Made by a program: the position numbers and the translations under genes. The notes beneath the pieces were generated by a model. It saw nothing but the letters and a program-made list of their open reading frames with translations. It was not told the origin of the DNA and did no database searches. DNA of 64,000 nt from Xylocopa sonorina (taxonomy: Eukaryota; Arthropoda; Insecta; Hymenoptera; Apidae): assembly GCF_050948175.1 (NCBI RefSeq), contig NC_135198.1:7887001-7951000 (forward strand). Direction: 5' to 3'. Positions within the stretch are counted from its first letter, which is position 1, and each line of letters begins with the position of its first letter. Positions 1 to 13,800 of the stretch are shown one piece after another.

Positions 1-3000
1 AGCGAGGCGAGATACATTTTTCGCCATTTAATCGCGTTCGAATTATTTCATAGTTAACGGAACATTAATCTTTCGAAAGTTTCTCTCGTCGAGCGGAAAT
101 TCGAAATCGTACGGATCCACAGTGACGTTTCCTGCGCAGGCGGACGGTGAAAATCACAGGCACGGATCGGTTTCTGGCTGTCGAAATTGAATCTTTTCAA
201 TTATCGACAGCCGTTCGACGCGTACCGGGCTTTTAACAGTTGTCTTGTAACTCGATAGTCTTTTGATTTCAACGTGCTCGTTTCGATCCTCTCCTTTCTT
301 CACGTCCAATGGAAGGTGGTTTGCTAAAAAGATACTTCGAAAACGGATACGTATCAGCGCTTTCAACCCTTCCTCGCGCAAAGTGGAAGTTCAGTTTGGA
401 CGCTCGAGTGTCAATAATGCAAGCAGCGATCCTGGCCCTGTCGGTCTGACAAACTCGATCGCCTGGCGTGGTCGTCCACGTTGAAACTGCGCCCTGTATC
501 CACCAATTACAAGTGGTTGTGTCTACTAGCGATACGTCTCTTTGGATGGCTGCTGTTACGCGTTTCTGTCAGCGTGTCTGGTAATGCTTAGAATCATTGC
601 TTGCTTTCGTACACGTGCAATTACACTCGCGCACGCGACGATACGAGTTACGATGGAAAATACATTCTTGTTTCTTAGAATTCCAATTTCTCATGACCCT
701 CGAAAATCGAAAGAAACAACGCTGAGAAAAGTATTAACAAAAATTCTCGAGAAATCGCGAGTGTCCCAAACGAATTTTAATTAGTTGGATCGCAGTCCGA
801 TTTCCCAGGAGGCAATTAATTTCTTGAGATACAAGTATGCGGTTAATGAAGCGGGCTATCCGTTTCTTCCAACTTTTAATCGGTTATCTAATTAATTAAC
901 TTGTACTCGAGACAAGATAAGCGAAGAGGAACACTTTCTTCTGATTTTTTTTTCACCTGCGATGTTAGCCAGTAATTTCGTCGAATTGTAGCTCGCGCGG
1001 GTAATTAAACCGCGGTTCATCGCGGCACTGGCCAACCTAATTTCTAATACCGCGCGTGCTTCACGCGTCGAACTTGCCCGCGTGTTACGCATAAATTTCG
1101 CAGCACAAAGTGCACGCGCTTACGCGTTGCGTTGGGGTGGTTTCCGAAACGGAATTCCTGTCCCGCCCAAACCCCGCCACGGGTCCGCTCGACGATTCCC
1201 GTTACCAAAGCGGGAGTAACGCGTTTCGTGGATCGCGACAAAGGTGCACACCCGTTCCTCGATGCTCGAGAAAATTACTGGCATTCTTCGAAACTGGCGT
1301 TCGTTAACGTCGTACCCGCGACGCGGTGTTGTTAAACGCGGGACTGCGTTCGATCGATGGTTTTCGTTGCACCTCGTTCCTCGCGATTTTCGACTTGCAC
1401 GATGATATCGTGTTTCGCAAAAATTCAGTTAACGTGAGTGCACCAAGTCGAGTAATAAAATTCCTCGTTAAAATGATGTTTACCCAGATTCTCGCGAACC
1501 CTTTTCGAGTGCATCACCAGCGTTCTGTAATCAGATTGGCAAATACAAATTAATATCTTTCGTGTACGATATTTCGGGGTAATTTTACTGATTCAATAAA
1601 TGATTCTCCTTTTACGCGTGCTCCTGTTTTTCCGGTTCGAGCGTACGCGAAAATATTCCCAATGCAATTTCACCAATAGAATGTAATTCTCGTAAAGCTG
1701 ATACGCGAGCCAGGACGGGAACCAGCGACGAACTATCCGATTTATTGTGAAATTTACGAAGCCATAATAATAACGGGGCTGAAGTTGATATCGGGTATTG
1801 GCGTCCGTGAAACTAATTGAAATATTTGCCGATATTCGACCAAACGTTCGACGTACATCACGGGGAGTTTAAAAGTTCCGCGGTCGCGTCCAGCGACCGT
1901 CGTCCATTTTATTAGAACCGCCCAGCTGCCGTCGAGGGTACGAATTTCACGAATTATATTCGCGTTCGTTCGCTTCGAGTCACGATGCTCGAAGAAAGCA
2001 CGCGATTTTTCATTAAATTTGAACGCAGAAGAGGATTTATTCGAATAGAATGAAATATTTGTAGAGTTGAACCGAAAGTTAAGCGATCGCATCGAGAATG
2101 TTGAATATTGAAACGATACGATAATTGTAACAACGCGTTCGCGTTTCATTGGACAGTGCAGTGGTAAAAAAACGGTACGAACCAGGGGCCATCGCGAGGA
2201 ATTGCGGATTAATTATCCAGCGCGGAAAAATGGCGGCGTATCCGCGTGCGTATCATAAATCCGGTCGACTGTCGCTGGCAGAGAGAAAGAGAGACGAAAC
2301 AACGAGGCGAGTCGCTGAAAAAAACGGTCCGCGTGTGCCAATCTGTTCCTCGCTTCGAATTTATCCAACCTGTCCCTTTTTGCCCCGTGGAATTACCTCC
2401 GCCTCGACAATGGCCGCCTTCTCTACCTGCTGGCGACGCTTTGAACTCTTTGAGCCGGCCGATCGTCCATTAAACGACCAAGTTGAACTGGAATTAAAAT
2501 AACGTATCGCTGGTCATCGGATACGGATCTCCTCCGTTCATTTGTTTTCCTTTCCCCTTTTCGTTCCTCTGCCCCTGGTATTTCCGCGGAGCGAAATTGC
2601 AGCGAAACAGAGGCTTCGAGTGATGTGATTTGCAACGCGAAACCTTTTTCCGTTCGAATTACGAAAGTCAAACTCGAGCCTCGCGTTTATTCTTTTTGCG
2701 AAGCCGCGTTCTGACAACGGATACTAATTTGTACAATCGGATTCTTTGCAAAGTTCGAGGACGGGTATATTCAGAAATCCAACGAGGTATTCATTTTCAT
2801 GTATTTTGTGCGAAAAAAGGAGGAGTTTGTTTTAAGTGTAACAGATCGTGCCGTTCGATTTTGACCCTCGCTTTAAGCGGCAGTCGTCGTTGCTCTTCTT
2901 TAATTCAACGTCGATATTTCCGCAGTTATTTCGAGGGCTCGCGAACAGGGGGACGAAGACCGAGCGACGCATTATTCATCTTACATTTCGCGCTCTATCG

Positions 3001-4376
3001 ATCACCAGTGTTTCACGGATTCCTCGACTCCGTTTTTGCACACTCCGCGTTTCTATTGATCTCTCGAGGGGCGCCTCGCGCGCGCTTCAAAGAGCGAGCT
3101 TTGTCCGTTCGAGGAGCGCTCGTGGAAAAAAATATTGAAATGCTCGCCTGTGGAAAGTTTGAAAACGGCGGAACGAGCTTCGCCAGCGAATTAATAGCGT
3201 CCGAGGTGTAATTCGCTGTAATACACGCGGGTTCCGGTGTTCCACGTTGCACGAGCCACGATTTTTTATTCAATCCGTTCGATATCAACGCTCGTGTCTC
3301 GCGTTGCTCAACAATGACGACAGGGAACTTACGAAACAACCGAGTGTTTCATTTCGTCCGGGGGTCTCGTTTCACCTCTCGTTCTCTCGTCGAGTTTCCT
3401 GTTTAGAAAATATAGGATGTGATCGCTGCGCGCATAAAGGATTACGAGGAACGTCCTAAAACATGAGACGCGCGTTGCCTGAATAACGAATGGATCTTTT
3501 GAACGAGACGACTGGCGAACGCAACGTAGAATCCACAAGAATACAAATGTCTCTTATCTGGATAAATCTAGTTCCTCGTGTATTAAAAAAAAAGAGAAAA
3601 TATTGGATTAAGCACGATTTACGGTTGATGATCGCCGATGTACACATGGTCGACGCTTTTCAAGCACGAAATCACGAGGCGCGTGCAATTTCGAACGTCT
3701 CTTGATCGAGAGTTTCGTGGGACGGAACGCGCGTTTCTAAAGGGTAGCATTAAACTTGCCCACGCAGGTTCGTTCGAGCGTCTAATGCCACTTAACAGAT
3801 TTATAAGCATCTCCGATTCTAAAGTGGATTCGCCAGAATGTCTGTCTTTGAGGCAGGCCAGCGGTGCGACGGGAGCTTTGTAACGCAGTTCAACGACGCC
3901 CACGCGTTTTCTCGGTTAATATACTCGAATGTTCTGCGCGGGATGCGGAAAACAGGGTAACAACGACGTCGATTAATGTTTCGAGCTCCATCGCTGACTC
4001 GCGCCCTTCGAATCGAACCGCCATTTCTCGCGTCGCGTATCCACGCCTGCACTCGGTCGATCTCTTCCTCCTTTTTCTCTCTCAAACGGACGAAACTCGA
4101 CGAAACATTTTTTTTTTTTCATACAAAGTTGAAACATTGCTCGCCGCGATGTTCAGCTTCGCTGGAAGTTGCTCGACGAAAGTTGCTCGCTATGCGCGTT
4201 GCCTCGCGCAATTTCTAAACTATGCACGCTGGCTGCACAGCACCGTGCAACGGTCTATAATAGTTCTGTAAAACGCCAGTAACCGCGTTCGGTTTGCGAA
4301 ACCTCAGCAAGCGGTTTCGCGGTCTCGCTTATCCACGGAACCACTAATGAAGAACCTGTCATCGATTACCATCATC
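1..4376. other. Upstream noncoding DNA
   Basis: I see no coding exon, RNA gene or mobile element here. Open frames are short, lie on both strands, overlap one another and show no protein-like composition. The sequence is CpG-rich with many TCGA-type words and short A or T runs, which is ordinary hymenopteran-style intergenic or intronic DNA. Confidence 0.6.
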
Positions 4377-4804
4377 CATCCATTATTATTATACGTGCTC
4401 AGCTTCTAGAATTATTCAGCTTATCAGAGATTCGATATGCTCAGCGCAGTATTATCTCCTCGCGGATATTTATTGAAATACGACACAGATTCGTCGAGCA
4501 GTCTGTTCTTCGCGCGAGACGACGTTATCCGCAACTTCCTGGCCACTGATCAACGAGACGCGTGTTAACTGTTGATCGTAGCATGGTGGAAGCATCCGTT
4601 ATTATTATACATGCTCAGCTTCTATAATTATTACCAAACCATCAAAGATTCGATACTCAGCGCAATATTATCTCCTCCTTTGTCGAAATACCATACAGAT
4701 TCGTAGAGCAGCCTATTCTTCGCGCGAGACGAGGTTATCCGCAACTTCCTGGCCACTGATCGGTGAAACGCGTGTTAACTGGTTGCATCACAGCACGATG
4801 GAAG
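4377..4804. repeat. Tandem duplication, two copies of about 216 bp
   Basis: Copy 1 covers 4377-4592 and copy 2 covers 4593-4804. Both start with catcc followed by a (TTA)n stretch and the word tgctcagcttcta. Both contain a shared block (gttatccgcaacttcctggc, at about 4525 and 4734), and both end in atggtggaag or atggaag. The copies differ by scattered substitutions and small indels. No open frame spans them, so a duplicated noncoding segment is the simplest reading; a regulatory role is possible but unsupported. Confidence 0.85.
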
Positions 4805-7800
4805 CTCGTTAACCCTTATCCGAAACGATGGTAGCGGAGAAACCGGGCCCTCGCGTCTCCGCGTGCCGGAAGTCAATTAGATGCGGCCGGAAGTTGGCCT
4901 GCGGCACGCTGGAGGAACTGGGTTCTCCGCGAGCAGACGTGCCCTCGCGGTGGCAACCTGGACGGCTTGTAAATTGAATAAGGTCGCTGTTCTCGCGGTG
5001 TTCCGCGAGATTGACGACGTTCGAGGAACGGAAAACCAATGAATTATCTCCTGGTCGAATTGTTCGACGAATGGTGGAAATTTTGGGGGATCGCGCCAGG
5101 CGGATGCCAGGCTCGCGTTACCAGAAACTTGGACGGCTCGCAACGCTGGTAATAGCTCTGCGGTACGGTTCATTTGCGTGGCTCCCAGCTCGAATGGTAA
5201 TGGACCCGCCTCATTACAATATTCGACCCTGTCCACTGTTATTATTATTAGTTTTGATGAGGCTGACCAGTAATTTCGGGTGTAGTCGCGTTTCGAATTA
5301 ATTCCATGTTCGTTTAATTGCGATCAGGTGATATTTAATGGGACACGTTTCGTATTATTCTATCTTGTATTTCGTGGTTAATTGTGTGGCACGAAATGTT
5401 AGGCGTGCATCGCGATCGGGAATGGGATATCTGTTGATAACCGCAGGAAGTATAAATTCAGAGTATCGATTACAACTTGCGGCACGAGCGAAGTTATTAA
5501 TCTAATTTTAATGAACTATCGCGAGAAGTTGTTACGATTGAAAGACGAATCGGTGAACGGAAACGCGAGACTCCCGCGGAAGTTTCGAGTGGAGTATCAA
5601 TATTTGAACGCAGTGCGACGAGAAATCGGACGATTTAGCGGCTCGAATGCTTGTAACACGAAATATCGAGACTATGAAGATAGTAAAGATAGTCTCTCGT
5701 TTAATTTCTACCAGATCTTTCGTCGATTTCCAGCAACAGATGGATCAACATTGATATTTCGTACAAATAAAGGACGCTGCAATGGTCGCGTGTACACGCG
5801 ACGCGTACGCAAACATTTTCAACGATCCATGGATATATCCCGCTGTCCACGATGGCAATAAAGCGCATCGAAACGAAATCGATGGCTCGATGGTACATCG
5901 TAGGCAACCTAACTATACTGCGAATTTCATTCCAGCGAAATGGCTTTTAGGTCACTTTTTCGCCGGTGAAAAAACAAAAGAAAGTGGAAGAGCGGAAATT
6001 GGAAAAAATTTCGCAGAAAATATGGGCGAAAGTTGGAACTGTCAGGCGTGGGTATAATTCTTGCTTATGAAAGGGGGCGTTTTCACAACAGTCGCTTCGC
6101 GAATGAATTCCGTTTAACTTCGAGAACTAAACAACTCGATGTTAATTCGATGGGTACGAGTTTCGAAGGGCCATCGTGGTTCATCGTGGATCGCTCGAAA
6201 CGCTCGAGCCGAGTAAACGAAACGAATCGCGCGTAACTGACATTTCCGCGGCGAACTGGCCAGCGCGTGTATAAACGCAGCCATTAATTATATCCGATAA
6301 ACAGTGTCATCGGTAGGCAGTGATACCCGCGATGCAGCCCGTGATTGCGTTCAGGTGACGAAACGCTGGCTAATTACTCATGACCCAGTAATTACATCGC
6401 GCGAAGCAAGAAGCTGCGACAAACGAGATTACGTACTTCGTCGATGGGGTGCGTTTCGTTCGCGAAAGACGCCCACGAAACTGTCGAACGTTCTACGCGT
6501 GCAACGACTACGCGTTCCTGCCATGACACAGGAATTCTGTTCTTTGAAATACACCAGAAACCACGGAGGAAAGTGCACGGAAACAAATGGAATTAAGTTG
6601 TAACGTTAATCGAGGTTGCACAGGCATTGTCGGGTATAAGTTCATTTTTCGATCCTGAAGGGTACAAAGAGAGTTTGATGCCTGATACTCTTGTAGTCGC
6701 AAACGAATTTAAAAGAGAAAAAAGAAGAGAGAATTATTGGACGCTCGCGAGTGCTCGCGAGTTTTCGCTAGCCTCGCAACGCTGCGTTTTGAACGCGGAC
6801 AGGAAAAGTTCAGAACGACAAAAAACTATAATTTGTCACGCGGAACGTTCTCGATTAAACTGCACGGTGTCCCGCGAAAGGGGTGGAAAAACGTGATCCA
6901 TTAACTGGTAAGTCCGTGGACAGGTTTGAAAGAGCAGAACGGCGGGAGTGTGTGCTTGTAAATCGCGAACACGGCCTCCTCCCCCCTCTCGTACTGGTAA
7001 CGGTGGTCTTTGTTCAGCGTCAAATGATATTCGTGTACTATAAATCGGTCTTTGTGCGACGTGAATAGGAACGGCGCGACAATGTTGAAACAATGGCGCG
7101 CGGCTCGAAAGGCCGTAAACCGATTCGCAAAATACGATGATTCCCGTTGCGAATGGAAATGGGACATCGAGATTCAATACGCAGCTGGCGTTCACGGTGA
7201 TCGGATTATGCGTGCGACCGGAAGTACGCGTAGGCACCGACTGGCGACGTCGACGCGTCGACAGGAGGCCGAGCACCCTGTAATTAACGGTTAATCGCTC
7301 GAAATGGACAGATGATTCAACTGTGGTGTGTGCTCTTTTCGCCCACCACCCTTTTTTTCCACTCTCGAAACAGATACGTCTCGCGTATGGAGAAAAAACG
7401 TGCGCGTGGTCGAGGGATGAGAGATTTTTTCTAAAAATCAGCTGCAAAACTGAGCCACGGAAGTTAACTAAATTTCAGATCCGAGATAACAGATAGTACG
7501 TCTGTATACACGGTTGTACGGAGTTTGAATAATATATGAGCAGGATCGTGCGCAGGATTCGCTGCGAGGAAAAAGCATGATGAAACGCGGAATTACTTGA
7601 ACAAATATTTATTCAAACGCGAGGGAGTGTAAAAGAGAGTACCACGGGTACTGTCTCGTATCTAAACAACGATATGGTTGAGGAAAAAATCGTCAGGCTG
7701 TTCAAGCAAACCGCTCCAATAACGTCTGACCGGAGTAAAAGCACGTATTATTTAAATGATAGTTTCCGAAACAGTTTACTCGCACGTGCAGCGTTCGATC

Positions 7801-10800
7801 CCGTTGAAATGTCAATGAAAATTTCCGATCGACGACAGCTGACAATATTCCCCATCGCGTGCGGCGAAACTTGGAAAGCCGTTGTACCAAATTGATCATC
7901 ACGATCGACTCTTTTTCCGTGTGTTTCCACGGTAGTTGGCGGTTCAGCGGAACGATCGCGGTGTTTTCGCTGAAACAAATCCATACACACCCCATAATGC
8001 GCGGCTGCGAGGCTTGGTCACGCATTTTTCCAGGACGAAACAGGGTGGCATCGTCGAACGCGAGCCACGTGTTGCGTGCGGCTGCAAACACACCGCGTTA
8101 AAGAGATTTGCCAGCTCGCGCAAATTGCCTTTCATCAAACTCCAATCGTATTAGCGCGGCATCGAGGCAATTTTCCCGGAAAAATGTCTCAATTCTCGGT
8201 TCAGCTTGGTAACGGACATTTGGAGATTTCGTTCGACCCCAAAACTATCGTTTCGACAGGCGGGATCAGCCTGAAAAATCGTTAACCGGTAACACGGTTC
8301 CTTTAAATATTTTATTGGCCTGAAAAATCGCGTTTTTCACGGTTGATATTTTTCATCGAAACGCTCTTTGGGGTAGCTTTGAATATTAAAAATCGTTGAA
8401 ATATACTGGCACAAATGCGTTTACAAAATCCAACCTCTGTCAACCGTGTTAAAAGGCACGATACGTTTCTATAAAATGAAATTGAACTATATTACGTGGA
8501 CTACAAGCAAAATAAAATTTCTCTACGTTAGAAAACGAAACCAAATTTCTCCAGCTAACATCTATTCCCCTAATCCCAGCACCCCTGAAAGTAGCGCCAC
8601 CCCCGTTTCTCTCCGTCGCTATTTCCTCCCTCGCCAAAAACCGTCTGGATATTTTTCTCTCCCTGCGTGGAAAACACCTTCGAAAAACTTTCTCCACGAA
8701 GATCGAGGCGCCATAAACGAGCCCCCATTTCCGCAGCTACCTCGTAGCGGAGTTCTTTCGTACCGCGTCGTGGAGGGACGACCGCGTCGTCGAGGGAAGT
8801 TAATCAAAAGGGGGACGACGTCGAACGACGTGCTTCCGTGCGTTCCCATCGGAGTGCTCGCAATAAACATTTGGCGGGGGCGATCGTCGACGCGGAAACG
8901 CTCGCCAGCGTGGCTTTATTTACGCTTCGACCGTGGCGCGCGATGTACGCAGCGCGTAATCGAGCCGGTGAATTATTAGCAGGCCCCTGGTGACCGTAAT
9001 CAAGGAAAGTGGTATCGAAAACGGCTGCTACGGCCTGTATGAGCTATTGTCGAGGTGAATCGAGCGCGAACACCGACGGAAAATTGCCAATCGAACGGAT
9101 TTTTGCTCTCTCGCTGGGGTTCACGCGAGCACAGAGAGTGAGAGGAATTAGAAAGTACAGTTCGACGCGATTTGTGAAACATATGTTCTTTCTTTTGGCT
9201 GGATCTGTGCAATTCTGTGAAATTTTGAACGCGTTTGCTGACGTGCGATGCGGTATTTGCGAGTTGTACATGGAAAGTAAAGGCTATCTGCTTTTTTTTT
9301 TATGGCGAACAGTAAGTTCGATGGGGAATTCGTCTACGCACCGATGAAATACGCAAAGAAAATTGTTCGCAAAGCTCCCTTTAAAGGCTCGTAAAGGCGA
9401 GGGGGAACAAAAGAAGCAACGCTGGTCCGGCGCCTCTGTTCAAACGAGCTTTTTGGTATTCACCAGGGAAACATCCCGAGGGGAGACTCATCCTGAAGCC
9501 ATTAAGGGGATTCTGGGTCAACCAGGAGTAACATTTTAAGGGAAGGACCGTCGATGGGAGCGAATAAAATACTCGATTTTAAATACAATCTTCCAAATGG
9601 AACAGTCGATGGTTCTCAACAGAGTTCACTCGTCGAACATTCGTTTCACGCGATTTCGGATTACTTTAATTCTCAATCATAGAATTCGTAGAAACACCGT
9701 GTCTTCACTTCAGGTTTCTAAGCCAGATGGACCATTCGAAATTCATATTATCACGCGCAATTAATATCGCACGATAATAGTTCCCACACGAACCAATTAT
9801 CATCCCATTTGCGGATCGTTACTCGAACTCATCGTCGATGGTAACTCGTGGCACACACTCGTGGAATGGTAATCTAATCGTTCGCCAGTGTACACAAACC
9901 ATCCAAATCATCCATCCACCTCACCCTCGAAGAACTCTAAAACGATCGTTTCCCTCGAAGATTGCAGATATCTCGCAACCTCATCTCGCACACTTCCACG
10001 TATCATTCGCATTTTCCTATACGTACACTCTCCATAAACGAGGAAGCATTCGCGGTCCAGCTATTACCCGCCTAAGCTGGCGGGCTTATCGTCAATTGAC
10101 ACGTTCGAGTAACATTCTCCCCGATATTGCTACAAATCAACCCAAGTGTCCAGCCATTTACGCGGCAACAGCGTGCCCACGTGGCTGGGATCTATCTTGG
10201 CGATCCAACGCGCGACGACGAGGGCGACGACGACGACGCCGGCGCACGTATCTCGCCAGGGTACGATCCACGCGAGCTACGTACACCCGCCACGCGTATT
10301 ATCTCCATTATCTCGATTGATGTCCGATCGGCTGATCAATGCCTGGCGCACGCATAATAATATGGGCTCCGTTATTGGTACACAATGCAGCGTACGGTTT
10401 GCGCGCATATAATGCACCCCTGCGCGTACCAGGCTACCGTAAAGCCACTGTATTTACCTCCATTGACACTCGCATTAGCTGCCCGAGCTCTCTTTACCCG
10501 GGCTCCGATAACGAACTTCCGGGTAAATTTACACGGCCACGATCGACGGCAGAGTGCCTGAGTTCCAGAGTTCAACGACGCTGGATCGTTTCTCTCTGTT
10601 GACTCGCGCGTTTCGGATACTTTTCGGCTGGTTTTAGATCGTTGGCTTGCTGGAACGATTGGTTTTTGTTGAGACAGTGAGCAGGAGAAGTCTATTTTTG
10701 TATATAAACTGCAATTTTTTTGGTTATTGTAAAGTCTGACGCGGTTAATTCATGCGAGAGGTGAAATGTTGTGGAGTAAGTAGTAGTGGTCAATGGATAG

Positions 10801-13800
10801 TCAGACGTGTTCTTAATAGTCTGGTTCTCGTTTGTATTATTTGATGGAGAGTGATTGAGTGTATCGACGAGATGGTTTGAAATAGATATTTGTTTGTTGT
10901 TAATTGAATTTGAGTAGTTTGGAATCGTTTTAAGTGGTACAAGTATATCATTTCGCCTACGGTTTACTTCTGTTCCAGGTGAAATTGTTCTTGAGATTAA
11001 TTCGCGTTTGATAGCAGTGCCTCGAGTTGTCAGTGTCATGGAAGGGATTAGTCAGTGATTTAATAATTAAAGAGGATTTATGCGGACGTTCTCTAGCGTC
11101 TTAGTTTCTTGACGAATGAAACATTAATGGATGTCACTGGTACGCGTTCGCATGTGCACACGGCAAGTTTCTGGGTGTCTCGGATAGTTTCCTTTGATCG
11201 CAGAGAGCTTCTTTACCTGTGTCTGGCTGGAAGACTGCCATTAAGTCGTGCTAAATTAATACGAAGACGCACTCGAATTAATCGCAAGAGGAGAGGGCGA
11301 ATTCTCAGAAGCCTTACGAATCGAGACAAGCTCTTTGCTTTGCCTGGTTCTCTCTTTCTCTGAGAAAGTTTCGATTTCTGTTAATTTCAGCTCCACAGAC
11401 AACTTCAACTTGTACACGTTCGATGGAGCAGACGTTAAATTGGCAGAGAAAATTTGGAATTTGATATCCCATTCATATTCTCGTCGAATGAAAATAACGA
11501 ACGTGTGACGTTTTTCGCGGAACATCGATAAAGGAAATTTTATGAACGATATCCGTGAAAATCGCTCGCGCGAGCGCCTCGATACGACGCTCGTCACACC
11601 AATCTGATCGACGATGGGATTTCAATTAATTCGCCTGCGTCATTTTATTCTATCGTGAATTAATTCTGATTTCGAGTGGATTATTCCTCGGATCCATTTG
11701 CCGTTTAAAGTCTGAATATTTATTCCCCTCTGTATTATTATTATACCTTTGTACCTGTCCATTCGCGATAACCTTAACAGAGCTAACTACGAGTTAAACA
11801 GAACGTATAATAAAATTCATAACCGTACGTATCTGCGCACACGACAGATAAAAGCCAATTGTACTAGAAACGAGGATACGAAGCAGCGCTGCACTTTTAA
11901 TTCAGTTTCTATGAGAGCTAAATTTCGTTGAAAAATTCCGCGAACCCGAAAAAATGCAGCAACGGAACGTACACCCAGCGTTAATACATCCGTTAATTGC
12001 CGTGATTAAATTAATATAGCCAGCACAGGGCAGCGAAACGCTCGTAACGCGGACGTTGGAAATGCTCTATTCGTAAAGTTGCTTGACGTCGCTGACAACT
12101 CGCTAACTCGACTCAATTAAATCGAACAATGATTAAAAAGTAACAGATGTAATTTTAAATCTAATAAAATCGCGTTAAATTACCAACGCACGCGCTCGCA
12201 GGTATTAACCATCGGCCAGTTACGAAAATTCCCTCGAATTTCACTTGGAAACGAACGTCCGCGAGTCTATCGGTGCTAACAGCGATACAAAGGTTTTCAT
12301 TAGAAGTTTCAGTAATCGCGTTTCGTCCAGCGGACTCTGTTCGTTGCTCGATGCGGCGGCGCGTGTGCTTCGTGACGAAAATGAATTCGTGGCGTTTAAA
12401 GGGACCGCGCGACGCGAAGCGCGGAAGGACCGGATAATGGCGAAGTTTCCCGGATTACGCGCCGCGAAATTGAACCGAAACTCGATCAGCCTGTCCCTCG
12501 CCGCAATTTAATGCCGTTCGCGACGCGATATCGCGTCAAATGTTCCGTGTCATCGACGGACTCTGCCCTTTCGAGGCTCCAATTTTCCTCGATTCGCGCG
12601 TGAACGCTGTCCAGGAAAAAACCAGCGCACAATTTTCATCAGTGACTTTTTACCAATTTTTCTTCTTCGCAGATTTACGTGCATTAATAATTCATTCTAC
12701 GAGCAGTCTTCGCAAGATCAAAAAGCGACCAAGCAATTATTAGGGAAAACGATTTTCAAACCCTGCGATGTAGCTTGTTCCTTGGTCAGACTTTTTATTT
12801 CGCGTGGACTTTTATTTACTCGCGTAGCACTTTTTCAGCCAGCTCTTTTTGTCGCCCGCTCGACGAAGCAGAGCTTGAGACGCGAGGTCGGGGGCGAAAT
12901 TTACACGTAAATTGGAGAGACCCGGGCGCACGGCGGAAGGGTCGTTAAAAAATGTTTAGCGCCATTAAAAATGGCTCTGCGACCGGTTACGCTTTCAGGA
13001 CGTCGGTAGAAAAGTGGCGTGCGAAAGGTGGGTCGTTAGAACTTTGTTAAACGCGCGGTTTAAAACCAGTTTCCGTTGTCCAAACGAGTCTCCGATTCCC
13101 GAGCCTCGTTACAGCCGCGAGCCGAAAACCTGACGCTTTCTGGCAACGACCTGAGAGACGTCCGCGCAACAAGTGCGTCCTTTCGCATACCAGTATCGCG
13201 TAAACGCGATTTCTACACTCGCTTACCTCGATTTATCGATTTAACCATTTGTACGCGTAAACAATTCGCAATAAAAGCTACCATCGTGGGTGTATGCGAG
13301 CTTGCGACCAGTAATTCGAAACTTTGGACAGCGAACACGTCCGCCCAATCACGCTGCGTTTTAACGGATGGAAATAACACGGTAATCTCTTAAATGAATG
13401 CAAGCTCGAGATGCACGGGGCAACGAGGGTTCGCCTTGCTTTGATAGGTGGTCGTTGTGTATTAATAACGAGGGGATCTGCGACGTGACGCCTTGCTGGG
13501 AGCAACGATGCCCGCTGAGACCCACCCCTTGCTTATTGCGTCTAACCTTCGCGACGAACTGCTCGCTTTTTTCCACCCTCTCTCGTCTCTCCTTCGAACA
13601 TCCGCGGAAACCACTCTCGTTTCGCGGTCTGATTAAGGACGAGCTCGATTCGATGCTCGTTTCCAGCTGAGAATCGCATTCTTTCTTTGCGTCCTCGCGT
13701 TGCCTCGCGGGGGTGCGTTGCTCTCGCGTGGATTGGAGAACCAAGATGGATTCCTGGTCCCCACGATGCTTGTAGCTACATAAAACGAGGAAATCTACTT

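Noticed and set aside
6836..7447. 203-codon minus-strand open frame
   Set aside because: It lacks any domain or conserved motif I recognise, has overlapping frames on the other strand, and has composition expected of CGA/TTC-rich noncoding DNA.
10127..10357. Frame with an Asp/Gly-rich stretch
   Set aside because: The acidic run is the translation of a CGACGA simple repeat, and three overlapping frames are open there.
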